NCBI GenBank assembly: GCA_027627225.1
Contig: CM051024.1
Location: 83,128,204 to 83,192,203 of the forward strand
Source: Congeria kusceri
Lineage: Eukaryota; Mollusca; Bivalvia; Myida; Dreissenidae
DNA: 64,000 bases
Direction: 5' to 3'
The notes beneath the pieces were generated by a model that was not told where the DNA came from, did not search any database, and was given only the letters and a program-made list of their open reading frames with translations. Shown one piece after another: positions 35,522-46,869 of the stretch. The position numbers were made by a program, and so were the translations under genes. Each line of letters opens with the position of its first letter. The stretch's first letter is position 1.

Positions 35522-35992
35522 GGTTACAGTATACTAAATATTTCAGGTGTGCAATGCTATACTCTCTAAATAAATCAACACCATTTATTTGAAGACACAA
35601 TTTTCTGTATAGTCACTTGCCATGACTTTATTTTTGAATATTTCTTTGTACGTGTGGTAGGAAAAACATTGTTGTGTACTAAAAATTCACTGTTTCGCTT
35701 GAAGGTTGGAGACTACATGACGAGACTTTGACAGTTGGCAGTATACCTTCAACTGGAGAGTAGCCGGTAAAAATATGGCCGTAAAACAGTGAACTTTGAT
35801 TCGCGTCGAGTTCTTTCTTACATATCACATGACCTATCTTTTTTATTGTCTAAATCAATTCGGCTCGGAATGCTCTTTAAGAAAAGGTATGGTTATGAGG
35901 GTCTCTACGCGCAAAATGTTGAGTTTATTTTTTGTTGAATTTATTGCTTTTACATTGAATTTGTTAAGGAAATCGTTTAGTATATTGTGACC
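35522..35992 (+). repeat. Left 471-bp terminal repeat
   Basis: Identical to 39316-39786 except at two positions (ttaaaaatatgg versus aaaaagatgg near 35773, and aaatcgttt versus aaatctttt near 35974). It carries a 17-bp imperfect inverted repeat at its own ends. The identical 64-codon frames in both copies are probably incidental. Confidence 0.9.
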
Positions 35993-36039
35993 TAAACTGA
36001 CTTTGGGTTAAAATAAAATATCGTCTGCAAGTGCAAAAT

Positions 36040-36450
36040 ATGGATGAGAAAGCAGATTTTTGGTCATTTCTGAGCAAAAGAGTAGAAAATAAGTGCATTA
36101 AATGCATCAATTCAGATTGTTTGATCTGGAATGGTTGTATTTCAAATAGTTCCTTACCCTATTATGGCCGAATGAGGGCTAAATTGCCTTCGGACATAAA
36201 ATCAGAGACATACTTGGTTCACCGTGTAGCGTTAATGTGCTACATGAAGTCAGAATTGAACGCCAGGGACTCTGTGAGCCACTATGCAACAATAGCTTGT
36301 GTGTTAAGCCTGAACATTTAAACATAGAGCCCCATTCCACCAACATGGAACGGCGGACATGTTTACAGTTCGGACAGTGCAGCGGGCATGGAACTGAGCC
36401 AGCCTGCATATTTGGTAAAAACATGAATACAACAAGCTTTATCACTTCCT
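36040..36450 (+). pseudogene. His-Cys box (His-Me finger) endonuclease, frameshifted
   Basis: This would be a metal-dependent DNA-cutting enzyme of the I-PpoI-like / zinc-binding His-Me finger class. ATG at 36040 lies 47 bp inside the left repeat. Frame 1 shows the Cys-rich N-part (NKCIKCINSDCLIWNGC, near residues 16-32), the YYGRM strand typical of 'YGR' (near residue 41) and VHRVALMCY (near residue 62), reaching VSH at about 36282. The rest of the His-Cys box (LCNNSLCVKPEHLNIEP, then RRTC) is in another frame from there. A net loss of one base just after the His codon explains the break. The frame then passes QCSGHG and PACIF before leaving conserved sequence. The family call rests on motif recognition only. 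Confidence 0.6.
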
Positions 36451-36638
36451 TTTATTCATAGAAATACACTTAAAATACATAAATGCATGTTTTTTTTTCA
36501 TTTTATATCTATTTCTATTGGGTATTTTTGCCTTTTTGAGGTAGAGGAACGCCTGATGCTGACGCGAGGGCCACTTGTTAGAGGTCTCTTATGCCAAAAC
36601 AGGTAATAATAACAATTTATTATCAGGTACACAATCAA

Positions 36639-38597
36639 CTAAGCATATTTATGATGCTTAAGGTGTGGAAGACTGTCATAATCAGGTTTGGGGTCACTCA
36701 TGCCCTTGCCGTAGTGTAATTCCTCATGCAGTTTGTATCGATAATTCCGCGTCCTGGCACGTAAAGCTCGTGCTTTGTTGGTAGCGGATGTTTGCTTTCG
36801 GTTAAGGTCGTTGCGGTCCTCATATGCTATCTGCTTAATAATCTTTGACCCCTGGGTAAGGTTAGCATTTAGTTCAGTGGTTTTTGCAATTACAGAGTCA
36901 GCATAGCCATTGTTTAATTTGTGAACCTGCCCGTGAATTCGACCTACACAGTTGCGTGAGAAAGTCACAGTTTTAGGATTGACAGCTTGGTACGACCTGT
37001 TTACTGCTTCACTTTTTTGGGTTGTGGTTAAAAGTTTGGTAGCGTCAAGAGCAGCTGGACCTAAAACCATTTCAATGCATTTTTTAAGGACTTGTTGGCC
37101 ACTGTCAACCATTTTAACCTTGACATTGTCTGGCATGAAATTCTTAGCTTGCCTATTTGTACCAGCACAGACATAACTGTACTTTGCACAATGAGTACCG
37201 CAGTAACCACTGAAGCATAGAACAATGGTTGCGATTACATCAACCATGACCTTCTTTAGAACCTTGATGTCACCCTGGTGTTTATTGTGGGCAGCTTTAA
37301 GCTCAGCCATACACCTAGCTTTGACCGAGAGAGCGAACCGACTCCTGATATTAGACTTGGAATGACCCTTGAGCATGCCCTTTGAGAAAGGCGCTTTGTT
37401 GAGCTCGCGCTTCAGCGAGTTGCCTAGGTGCCTCAGATCCTTAAGATGACCCACATTGTGACCGTGAGAGTTACGAACACCTTGGAATGCCCTACTGTCC
37501 CCATCACAAGTGAAATTTGCTATTTTGATGTCCTTAGAGATCTGGTCACCTAACAACCTATTCCATTTGCCTTCATCACCTATTGGTTCCCTCTCTGAAA
37601 CATTTGCAGAACAATGCCCCCTATGATTGGGGCACTGAACAGGTTTACCCTTATTCCTAAGCATTGATGCAGTCCTGCATAGTTTATTTGCTACTTGTAC
37701 CCCTACAATTTGCTTGTTTCTGGTATTGTTTTCACACATAGTGCTTATGGCAATAGTTCCGGCTTGAAAGGGTGTCGCGTCAGAGTTAAAAATTGGATTG
37801 TTGTAGCAAGTGTCCCCTTCAACATTTACCTTAGAGGGATCTTTTTGACCAATTTTGGCATTTTCAGCAACTAAGTTTTCTCTAATCTGGTACATGCTTC
37901 TCTCATTTAGGGATTTAAGGGCAGTATTGACCTTATTTGCTTGTTTTTGCATAGCAAGTGGAGAGGGAGCAATGATATTGGTTGTGTTGAGAATTCTGCG
38001 GGAACCTGTGTTCCCAATAGAAGTACTTGCAACATCTATTTGGAAGCCTACATTGATCTGAGCTGCCTTTCTGCCCCTGGTACTTGATGGAACCTCATTG
38101 TAAAGCTTATAATGCTTGCCTACATATCTGCATCTTGTACATTTTAACCTTTCCTCCCAGCCTAAGCCCCACTTTATGGAAGCACTGCCGTCAATTACCA
38201 AGTCGCCCCTACATTTATCACTTCTTAACCTATGCTTTCTATTTTCAGAGGACATCATAGACTGGAGTAGGGCGGGGACATAGACCTTGTTCGTAAGTAA
38301 GTCGGGATGGACTTTTGATGGAGCAGGAACCCGTAACAGGTCTACATAGATAATCTTGTTCGCTCTCGGACGCAAGGGCTTAGCTGGGGTTTGAGAGCCG
38401 TCTACATCCCGAAAAGTAAGAACCTTGTCATTGTAAGCTACCCGTGCTTCAAAGGATGACCTTTCTAACCTTACATAGGTTGTGTTGGAATTTGACCTTC
38501 TTTCATAATTATGTTTTTTCCCCTTCACCGGACTAGTCCCACCTCGTTTAAAACCAACATTGAGCAACTTTTTCTTTTGCTTGGTTATGAACCCCAT
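36639..38597 (-). CDS. Intact 652-aa Mutator-like (DDE-type) transposase-related protein
   Basis: It probably catalyses, or derives from, DNA strand transfer in the nucleus. The frame is uninterrupted and begins in good ATG context (CAAAATGG). A basic N-terminus (KQKKKLL, residues 6-12) is followed by a possible zinc knuckle (KCTRC, C153 and C156) and KLYNEVPSSTRGRKAAQINV (164-183), a pattern typical of Mutator-like transposase domain proteins. Candidate catalytic residues are D273 (NSDATPFQAG), D365/D367 (FTCDGDSRAF) and E530 (KSEAVNRSYQAVNPK). Cys/His clusters lie at 322-329 and 461-477. The C-terminus is basic (RALRARTRNYRYK). It converges with the endonuclease gene and lies wholly between the terminal repeats. 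The DDE assignment is inferred by eye; the family resemblance is stronger than the exact residue assignment. Confidence 0.7.
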   Translation of the reverse strand: MGFITKQKKKLLNVGFKRGGTSPVKGKKHNYERRSNSNTTYVRLERSSFEARVAYNDKVLTFRDVDGSQTPAKPLRPRANKIIYVDLLRVPAPSKVHPDLLTNKVYVPALLQSMMSSENRKHRLRSDKCRGDLVIDGSASIKWGLGWEERLKCTRCRYVGKHYKLYNEVPSSTRGRKAAQINVGFQIDVASTSIGNTGSRRILNTTNIIAPSPLAMQKQANKVNTALKSLNERSMYQIRENLVAENAKIGQKDPSKVNVEGDTCYNNPIFNSDATPFQAGTIAISTMCENNTRNKQIVGVQVANKLCRTASMLRNKGKPVQCPNHRGHCSANVSEREPIGDEGKWNRLLGDQISKDIKIANFTCDGDSRAFQGVRNSHGHNVGHLKDLRHLGNSLKRELNKAPFSKGMLKGHSKSNIRSRFALSVKARCMAELKAAHNKHQGDIKVLKKVMVDVIATIVLCFSGYCGTHCAKYSYVCAGTNRQAKNFMPDNVKVKMVDSGQQVLKKCIEMVLGPAALDATKLLTTTQKSEAVNRSYQAVNPKTVTFSRNCVGRIHGQVHKLNNGYADSVIAKTTELNANLTQGSKIIKQIAYEDRNDLNRKQTSATNKARALRARTRNYRYKLHEELHYGKGMSDPKPDYDSLPHLKHHKYA

Positions 38598-39315
38598 TTT
38601 GACCAGATTGCCACCTTGAAAAAAGTCAAAGTACTTATGTTGTGCCCAAAATATGCAATTTTGTATTCCCTTAAACCTCTAAATGTGAGCAGGCAATGCA
38701 AATTGACCACCTGCTGCAGTTTAAAGGCACTCATGACATTATATACTAGAATATATAATTGGTGGCCTGTAATTAAAGAGGCTGCGACAAAGAAGGTGCT
38801 TTAAAGATTTTACACTTTATTGGTTTGAAACAAGCAATTACTGGAAGCTGATTGATTTCTACACTTCAAAGTATCTTTGATCTCCCATTTTTACTAATTT
38901 GTTAATTGTCTTGGATGAAATTGGAATTTTTTTTCTATTAAATTTACATTTTTGGGGTGATTTTTTTTTAAAAATACACAAAAAATACATTATCAAAATG
39001 GCTTAGAGTAAAAATATCTAACAAAGTCATTCTCTCCTCACCCCACATAAGCCCCCCATACATGTTTGTTTGGTTTGTTTGGGTATTTTGTCACAAATAT
39101 TGCAAATATCAGCTTTAATTGTTAGAGGGACATTTAAGCTTCAAGACGCTTGAAATCACCGGCTTCCGACCAAAATCACCTGTGTTTGAAAATATGAAAT
39201 AAAATGGCCAAATGGACAGATATACAAGCCAAACTTAATAAATTGTTGCAATATGCATGGGAAGATAATTATATGCAAGAAAAACTAATTTTAATGAGAA
39301 CAAATTTCTCTTATA
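38598..39315. other. Right interior of the mobile element
   Basis: 5' flank of the transposase-like gene and otherwise mostly AT-rich. A plus-strand frame from 39204 (MAKWTDIQAKLNKLLQYAWE) runs into the right terminal repeat and stops at 39384. It may be an incomplete small gene. A possible donor (tttcag|gtgtgc) lies just inside the repeat. Confidence 0.35.
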
Positions 39316-39786
39316 GGTTACAGTATACTAAATATTTCAGGTGTGCAATGCTATACTCTCTAAATAAATCAACACCATTTATTTGAAGACACAATTTTCT
39401 GTATAGTCACTTGCCATGACTTTATTTTTGAATATTTCTTTGTACGTGTGGTAGGAAAAACATTGTTGTGTACTAAAAATTCACTGTTTCGCTTGAAGGT
39501 TGGAGACTACATGACGAGACTTTGACAGTTGGCAGTATACCTTCAACTGGAGAGTAGCCGGTAAAAAGATGGCCGTAAAACAGTGAACTTTGATTCGCGT
39601 CGAGTTCTTTCTTACATATCACATGACCTATCTTTTTTATTGTCTAAATCAATTCGGCTCGGAATGCTCTTTAAGAAAAGGTATGGTTATGAGGGTCTCT
39701 ACGCGCAAAATGTTGAGTTTATTTTTTGTTGAATTTATTGCTTTTACATTGAATTTGTTAAGGAAATCTTTTAGTATATTGTGACC
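39316..39786 (+). repeat. Right 471-bp terminal repeat
   Basis: Direct copy of 35522-35992 with two differences and no gaps. Followed by TTCTGT (39787-39792), the second copy of the target duplication. Confidence 0.9.
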
Positions 39787-39792
39787 TTCTGT

Positions 39793-40915
39793 TCACGTCG
39801 GACATTCCACAAAATTTCAATGCTCACGCGGCGCGATAAATGTAAATCGATTGAGCTAAAACATTAGCCGTGTAATTGGAGTAACCTGTTTATTCAAACG
39901 CATTTACTCTTATCTGTTCGTTTAACTTACAAAACTTTATCGTTATAAACCGAGACGAGCTAATATAATCGGTAAGTTTGTGTTTAAGATATTTTTGCGT
40001 ATTTCATATCTTTCTTTAACGACAATTTTATTTATTACTGCAACAGTTTCTACGCATAGGTCTTTATAAGGTTAAATTTTAATTATTTATTATATGTCAG
40101 ATTTCAAGCATTACATGTTCATATTTGTCATCTACTCTCAACATATTTGGCCGCTTGGAAATGGACAGTGATATAATGTTCGATACCATTCTATTAAGCA
40201 CTATAATCCTTTGGTAAACCGCAATTATGAATGACAATTTTTAAATATGTATACTGAAATGATATCGTAGCTGACTAATCCATCCGAATGCTCGCACTTT
40301 CGGTTTCAAAGTGAAAAACTAACATAGAGATTATTATGTAACAAGACTTTGACCTGTAATTATTTGGTTGTTTGACACCTAGCAAACTAGTAAAATAAGC
40401 ACAACAGCAGGTATTTTAGTTAGTAGAAATTTGATAGAGATGTATTTGCTAAAGTCCAACTTTCTTTCCGATCTGTGAAGGTGATTACTCGGACAATATG
40501 TGTCCTGCATGCTAATCTCAAACCCCGTGTCATAAATCGGGTCATGGTATCTTGATATGTAATTAAGTAAAGATGCCAAACATGATCATATCTATCGTGG
40601 TAATAATTGTTAAAAAAAAGGTTGCTGACACAATTAACATATTCAATACTCAATTTCGATTTAAGTTCAGAGTCCCCATTATGTGGTTGATTACTGCTAC
40701 GAATGATCCAAGTTAATCCCTAATTTATATTTTTGTAAAAAAATATATTATAAATTAACTTCCACAAACTTATTATTTTCAAGGATTTGTACATGTATTA
40801 TAGTTGTTAATACAATTTTCTTGTAACGTTTGTTAAATGTTTAGCTGTTTACATCCAATCAATATCACTTTGGGAATCAATAATAAAACAAATTAGTATG
40901 TACTATCGTGAGATA
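39793..40915. other. Non-coding stretch
   Basis: Nothing was identified. The two overlapping minus frames at 40379-40653 lack supporting features. Confidence 0.35.
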
Positions 40916-40919
40916 CATC

Positions 40920-41160
40920 GATGAGACCCGTATGGACCCTAGAGCGCTAAAGTCGGAAGTTTCATCAACATTTACAAATTGTTGAGAATATGACAGGAAC
41001 ATTTTTAACGAAATTATTTAAATTTAAAATGTTGAACTGTTAAAATAATCGTTCCAAACTTTAAAATAATTATATCATATTGTCAACAGTTTGAAAATGT
41101 TGATGAAACTTCAGACAAATGTTCCTTGGATGGGCCTCTAGCAAGCTCAGCGGGTCCCGC
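40920..41160. repeat. Hairpin/foldback repeat upstream of the coiled-coil gene
   Basis: A 30-bp arm at 40956-40985 (GAAGTTTCATCAACATTTAC onward) pairs with 41083-41112, with few mismatches, across an AT-rich loop of about 97 bp. The outer flanks (gagacccgtatgg against gcgggtcccgc) also pair weakly. It lies 240 bp before the start codon at 41401. Confidence 0.55.
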
Positions 41161-41400
41161 TTCACTGCACAAGATGTCTGCAATAGTTGTCAACAGAAAA
41201 AAACTGTATAATAAATATTTTGACACCAATGTTCCTGCATACGTTCTATTTGCAGTGTCTGTGAGTCGATTTTTGTCAAAGAAGTAGTTAACGAAGAAGA
41301 TTATAATACCGCAAATATAGATCTACTGTCGTAATGCTATTAATATGAGCTATATGTTTAACCAAGTTTTGGTTGCCACAGTATTTGTTTAAGTTCCAAG

Positions 41401-44400
41401 ATGGATTTGGAACCCCAGACATCTGAAGATAGAGGTTTATATGACAATGAGATCAGTACACTCAGAAACGACATGCAGCATATCCAGCAAGAGTTCCAGA
41501 AGAAGCTGAGTGACGTTAACGACAACCTGTATGTAGTTCATGGCATCTGGTTTTCGTTTGTTTATTTGTGTCTGCGTTGTTTGCATCAATGTCGTTTTTG
41601 ATAACGTTATACCAAAAATAAAAGTACAATTTAAAAAATATATAAGTAGTTGATTAAAGATAATGATGTCCCTTACACAAATATTTGTACATTGTTTTCG
41701 TATAGGGTAAATTTTAAGAATAACCACATGTTTTTTATCCCAACGATTAAACTAATTCATGGTATACATTTGTATGACTTAATGGTGCTCATTCCAATAT
41801 AATCAACTTTCATTTAAATTCAAAACCGAAATAATGTAACTGAATATGGCATCATTTTTATGTCGCAGATCGTCCTTACAGAAAATGCAGGCCATAGAAG
41901 CCAAAGAACTAGAGGACAGCATTAAAACTCTAAGCGAAGAAACTGCAAGTCATCAGGAGCAGTTAACCAACTCTACGAAGAATATCACGGAAGCAATGTA
42001 ATATCATTTAACTTCATGTGTTTTATAATTATATTTCTTCACATATTTTGTGCAGCACATGGAAAAGAGCACTTTAAGCCCTAAAATTTAAAAATAATTT
42101 AATGTGAAACGTATTGTAACGTTTATTTATTGAAACGTAATATTAATTTATAGAACCAACACAGAAAACGAAATTACAAAGAGTGCAAAAGATTTCAAAA
42201 ATGTGGTAGAACATGTCCGGAAATCATTGGCAGAAAAGAAATTGGAGATTGACAACCATATGAACGCAACACTTCAAAAGTTGTAAGTTAGTGCAAATTG
42301 TTTTAGATAGTCGCAACTATTTTGTTGATAATAAAGACATAAGATAGCAGTTATACATACGTATGTATTTAGTCAATATTAATAAGTAAAGTTCAATCAA
42401 TTAAAAATTATTATAAAACTACTGATACCTTTTTGTGTCAGCTCTTATGTCTGAATAGTTATGGTCATCACGTAAAGATAAATCTTAGATCGTATCGCGA
42501 GTGTATCTTGCGCAAAATTAATTTCAAAAATGATATTTTACCACTCGACGCAATAAGTAACGTCTAAAGATTTCGGCATCTAAACAATGCGTATAAGTGA
42601 TCTGTTTTACTTTTCTTTATGTACTAAAACAGAGACAAATTTCGAACTTTTAACAGCTTTTTACATCATACTTGCATGTTCGTTTTACCCATGTCGTTTT
42701 GGAACCATTTTTCAATTGTGTTTCAGGAGCGATGATAGTCAAGATTTATTGTCCACAATAGAAAAGCACGGGAAAAATCTTGAAGACGCTCGAAATGAAT
42801 TTCAGCGGATGGAAGACCAGTGGAAACATGACTGGTAATTAACTGGTTTGTAAGGAACTGTGACAACGCAAAGGACGGATGATATCAGATGATAATCTGA
42901 AACTGAACTAAACAATACTGCCATATAATAAACATAAAGGCAAAATGTTATATATTATGAAAAAGAAAATAGTAATTAAAATGCTTTATGCTGAATGCCA
43001 GTTTTACAGTTTTCATGTGGGTTTTTTTTTGGCGTTGTACCTAGAGCGATTAATTGTCATTTGTTCTAATGGGTCATGTGTCTTAAGTGTGATACCACCT
43101 CTGTTTTTGTTTCCTTTTCTATAATTTTAGTTGATTTGTTTTGAATAAAAATGTGTATATTATTTATAAGGCTTTGTATAGAAGAGGTTCATTATATAAC
43201 GTCATTAAACCATATATGCTTTAGGAGATCATTTATTTGTTGACACAGTTTCTTTTGATTAATTGCATAAGCTATGTTGGATTTGCACACAGACGGACAT
43301 ACCTATTTGAACACATTAATATCGTAGCAATATAGTACATATACCTAGCATATAACCTAGTATCGCCCTAATTGTCACTGTTTTTGTTTTCCCCTTTAGC
43401 ATTCTAAGCACTCTAAATGCGTAATTCTTTTTATTATTATTATTGGGAAACACGTGTGCAATACAATATTATGTTTTCATTTCCAATAAAACGAAATAAA
43501 TAATCTAATGATATAATTCTACGAACTTCTATTCAATAGCATATCTATCTGTAGTGATCAATTCCGAGCTGGGCAATGGACGGACAACACAGTCAGAAAA
43601 GAGGTTGTTGACGAAAATGAAGTGCGAACGAGGTAATGTTTTTAAGTGATAAAACAACCCTTTATTTTATATGTTTTACACAATGTCTGCTGTATCGATT
43701 ATAATAAGTCTATATGAATAAAACGAAATGGTCGGGGTCAATGCAGTACATCATTCGTGTTTCATTTATATATGTGTACTGTTTCCGGTGTGGAAATATG
43801 TTTTGAACTTATAATATTATTATACTCTATACATGTTTGTGGAACCAAATTACCGCAAATACAAATCACACCGACAGACACAATCCTTGAAATAAAACAC
43901 TTGTGTGTATCATTTTTTAAGAAATAAACGTATTTTAACCGGTCATGGTGTCAGAGATTACATGAATGCATATGATTCTTTGAGTCAGTGGTAAACTATA
44001 TGCGTAAATATTGCATTAAACGTGTTCTATCAGACGTGATGAACAGTGTTTTATAACATTTCAGTACAGAAGAATGGAGGACAACAGCCGCTTCTCTTCT
44101 GGATGAATGGAAACGTATTGAAAGTCAAATACGAGAACGAAGAAGCGTTGTTGAAGGGTATGCGATTTAAACGGAAATTATAAATATTTATAAATGGAAC
44201 AATGGTACTTTTTTCCATTAAACATTATACACGGTTACTGTATTCATCTGGCACATACCATGCGTTTAACTTTTGTCCGTACAAAATACGATGTCAATCA
44301 GAAAGCATTCGCGTTGTCTTTTATTACAAACACGATGACATGCGCGAAATCACTAAAATGCTGCAGATGAACCAAGCACAATTGCAAAGGCAAACCACGG

Positions 44401-45441
44401 TGTAAGATACATTGCGTTTTGCGGATATCGGGTAAAATAATACTTTCGTTGCATTTACAGCGAGTGGAACATTCTGGACAGGAACATTTTGGACAGTTAC
44501 GGGTCTCTTCTTGAAAGCAGACAAAAGTATGTAAAAAGCTGTCTTTTTTGCAAAACATTTCTTGTATTGGTTTCTTTTATTTACACAAGAAGACAGAATG
44601 ATAAATATGATAGTTGGTTCAGAGCTGGTGTTATTTGAATTACGAGTCTATTAGCATTATTTTTTTGTATTTGCATTTATTCAAACCAGTATTACATTAT
44701 TAATTTACATGTGCTTCCTTTGAGCAATTATTTGAAAATCGAACAATCATTTTCTTCACATTTAGAAGGCACATATGCATACATATATCACTTTGCGCAT
44801 GTGTAGACTAGATTATTTTATAACAGTGGGAAATCATGAAAGTCAATAATCAATACCCTGATCTACAGCAGTGGATAGAAATACCCACTGGACACTGTTA
44901 CGTATATAAATATATGTGTATAGTTTAACTTTCAGAAACGTTGAAGAATGTAAAGAGTTTCTCGAGCACTGTGTTCAGACGAAGAAAAACGTTACACGAT
45001 ACGGGTACATATTTATATGTGACCTTAGCGGCGAAAATGGGTCATATGGATGAAAAATCACATTTTCAGTTGTTGTTTAATTAATTTAGTGCATTCTTCT
45101 GGGAATAAAAACTGAAAAGAATATCGTTCTATCATTTTTTAGATATGGCCAAAAACATAATAACAATGTAGAATACAAATTGTCATTATATATAAATATG
45201 AATTCAGCGCGGTACTACGTTTTTGTCTCTTTGAGATAATAGGTAACCTTCGTCTAATCCAGAAATTGGGTTATAATTACGATTACAGGTTATTCGTTTC
45301 AGGAGACTGTATGATAATTTTGAAGCCCGAGAAAAGTCATTATGCCGACAGTGTAAACAGATTGAGAAGACGATTAATGGCGATGCTGCATCCACAGACA
45401 CTACACCAGTTACTGAACGTGAACTGCATCGTCGAGTTTAG
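41401..45441 (+). CDS. Predicted 10-exon, 344-aa coiled-coil protein
   Basis: I do not recognise the family; a structural or scaffold role is only a guess. Predicted exons: 41401-41528, 41869-41997, 42154-42282, 42727-42834, 43555-43632, 44065-44157, 44306-44401, 44461-44526, 44936-45004 and 45303-45441 (TAG). Every intron begins GT and ends AG, and all nine introns split a codon 2+1, so the frame stays open for 344 residues. Exons 2 and 3 are both exactly 129 bp. The product is strongly charged and helical with two prolines, one near each end: MDLEPQTSEDRG at the N-terminus, then coil-like segments such as IEAKELEDSIKTLSEE, FKNVVEHVRKSLAEKKLE, EWKRIESQIRERRSVVE and FLEHCVQTKKNV, and a C-terminal RRV. 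The exon 7 acceptor (atcagaaag) is the least certain. The gene is divergent from the similar minus-strand gene, with the mobile element between them. Confidence 0.75.
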
Positions 45442-45755
45442 TAAACATTTAATGAAGCTGAAGCGTTGAAGATTAACTTCTGTTTTTTTTTAATTATATC
45501 TTTTATGTATTTTATGTATCTTGTGTTTACAAAAACATTATGAGGATGTATGTGTTTTAGTATCATCCGAATCCTCGCTATCATCATTAGCATCATCGGC
45601 AACCATAATTATAGTCTTTAGCTGATCGTCATTATCATCATTAACCTGCTTTCATTAATATTTCGCGCAAAAGCTATTAGCATAATGCTAAAATTAAAAC
45701 ATTAAAACGAATTATATGATACAACAAGAAAGTATGATATTGTTGTTTTACTTCA
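45442..45755. other. 3' flank of the coiled-coil gene
   Basis: AT-rich with interrupted 'atcatcatta' runs around 45570-45640. No clear AATAAA signal was seen. Confidence 0.35.
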
Positions 45756-45759
45756 AGGT

Positions 45760-46865
45760 ACATTCTTAGGTCACCTGGCACAACGTGCTCATGTTAAGCT
45801 TTTGTGATCGCCTCGTCTGTCGTCCCACGTCTGTCGTGCACATTTTCATTCAATCTCCTCCTAAATCACTTGGCAGATTTTCACCACACATCAAAGTTAT
45901 GATCCTTAGGTGACCCTCTTTTAAAATTGTCCAAATCCTTGTTTTCGCTGCATATATACGTCACCAGAGCTACAAATAGATTTTTTTAAAGCGATCGAAA
46001 ACATTAAATATATTTTTGTCTGAAACCACAAGGCTGAGAGCTTTGATATCTTGTATGTGACATCCTCTAGTGGTCTTCTACAAAGTGTGTTCAAATTATT
46101 CCCCTGGCGTCAAAACTGGGGGTCAAATGGTTTATATAGACTTAGATAGCAAAATGACTTTAACAATCTTCTCCCCCGAACCCGCTAAGCTAAGATGTTT
46201 CGTATTTGGTATGTAACATCGTATAATGGTTCTCTAAAAAGATATTATACTCCTTGGGTAAAAAGTGGTCACGCCGGTTTATATAGACTTAAATAGCAAA
46301 ATGAATTTTAAAAAATCTTCTCTGAAACCGCAAGTCCCAGAGATTTAGTATTTGGTATGCCATATGTTTTATATAGACTTAAATAGCAAAATGACTTTAC
46401 AAATCTTCTCCTCAAAAACCGCAAGGCCCAGAGGTTTTTTATTTGATATGTAACATCCTATAGTGGTCCTCTTTAAAGATGGCTCCTGGGGCAAAAAGAA
46501 GCCACGCGTTGGGGTCACGTATTCTATAGACTTTAAGTAGACTTTAAAATCTCCTCTGAAAGCGCAAGACCCAGATTACGTATTTGATATGTAACATAGT
46601 ATAAATATAAAAATTACTTTAAAATCTTCTCCTCCAAAACCGCAAGGCCCAGAGTTTCATGTTTGGCCTGAAACATTGTATCGTCTTCTTCGACAAAGAT
46701 TGTTCAAATTATGACCCTTGGGTAAAAGTGACCACGCCGCAGGCGTCACATTGTATATATGGACTTAAAGAGAAAAATGACTTTAAAAATATTTTCCTCT
46801 GAAACCGCAAGGCCCAGATCTTTACACTCAGGTGAGCGCTATAGGGACATCATGTCCTCTTGTTG
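45760..46865 (+). repeat. Element with tandem core and 'ctcaggtgagcg' end, copy 1
   Basis: It begins ggtcacctggcacaacgtgc and ends ctcaggtgagcgctataggg followed by acatcatgtcctcttgtt. The core is a tandem repeat of about 150 bp with landmarks 'tagcaaaatgactttaa', 'cttctcc', 'accgcaaggcccagag' and 'tttgatatgtaacat'. The arrangement of short inverted ends around tandem core units resembles the 'pearl'-type elements described in bivalves. Confidence 0.6.
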
Positions 46866-46869
46866 TTAA

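Larger units (their letters stand above)
35522..39786. mobile_element. Young 4265-bp mobile element with long terminal direct repeats, a DDE-like gene and a His-Cys endonuclease gene
   Basis: The element is bounded by two 471-bp direct repeats that differ at two positions, and flanked by the 6-bp duplication TTCTGT. Each repeat begins GGTTACAGTATACTAAA and ends with the inverted copy (TTTAGTATATTGTGACC in the right repeat; 15 of 17 match). Inside are a plus-strand endonuclease reading frame (36040-36450) and a minus-strand 652-codon gene (38597-36639), which converge. There is no reverse transcriptase, gag or tyrosine recombinase, so it is not an ordinary LTR retrotransposon. It could be a DNA transposon with long direct termini, or a composite of two small inverted-terminus elements that moved the DNA between them. 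The near identity of the repeats indicates recent insertion. Confidence 0.75.

Noticed and set aside
36179..36445. 88-codon minus-strand frame
   Set aside because: Shadow of the conserved endonuclease sequence on the plus strand.
35796..39784. Identical 64-codon frames in both terminal repeats
   Set aside because: Identity reflects the repeat itself; composition and context do not suggest a protein.
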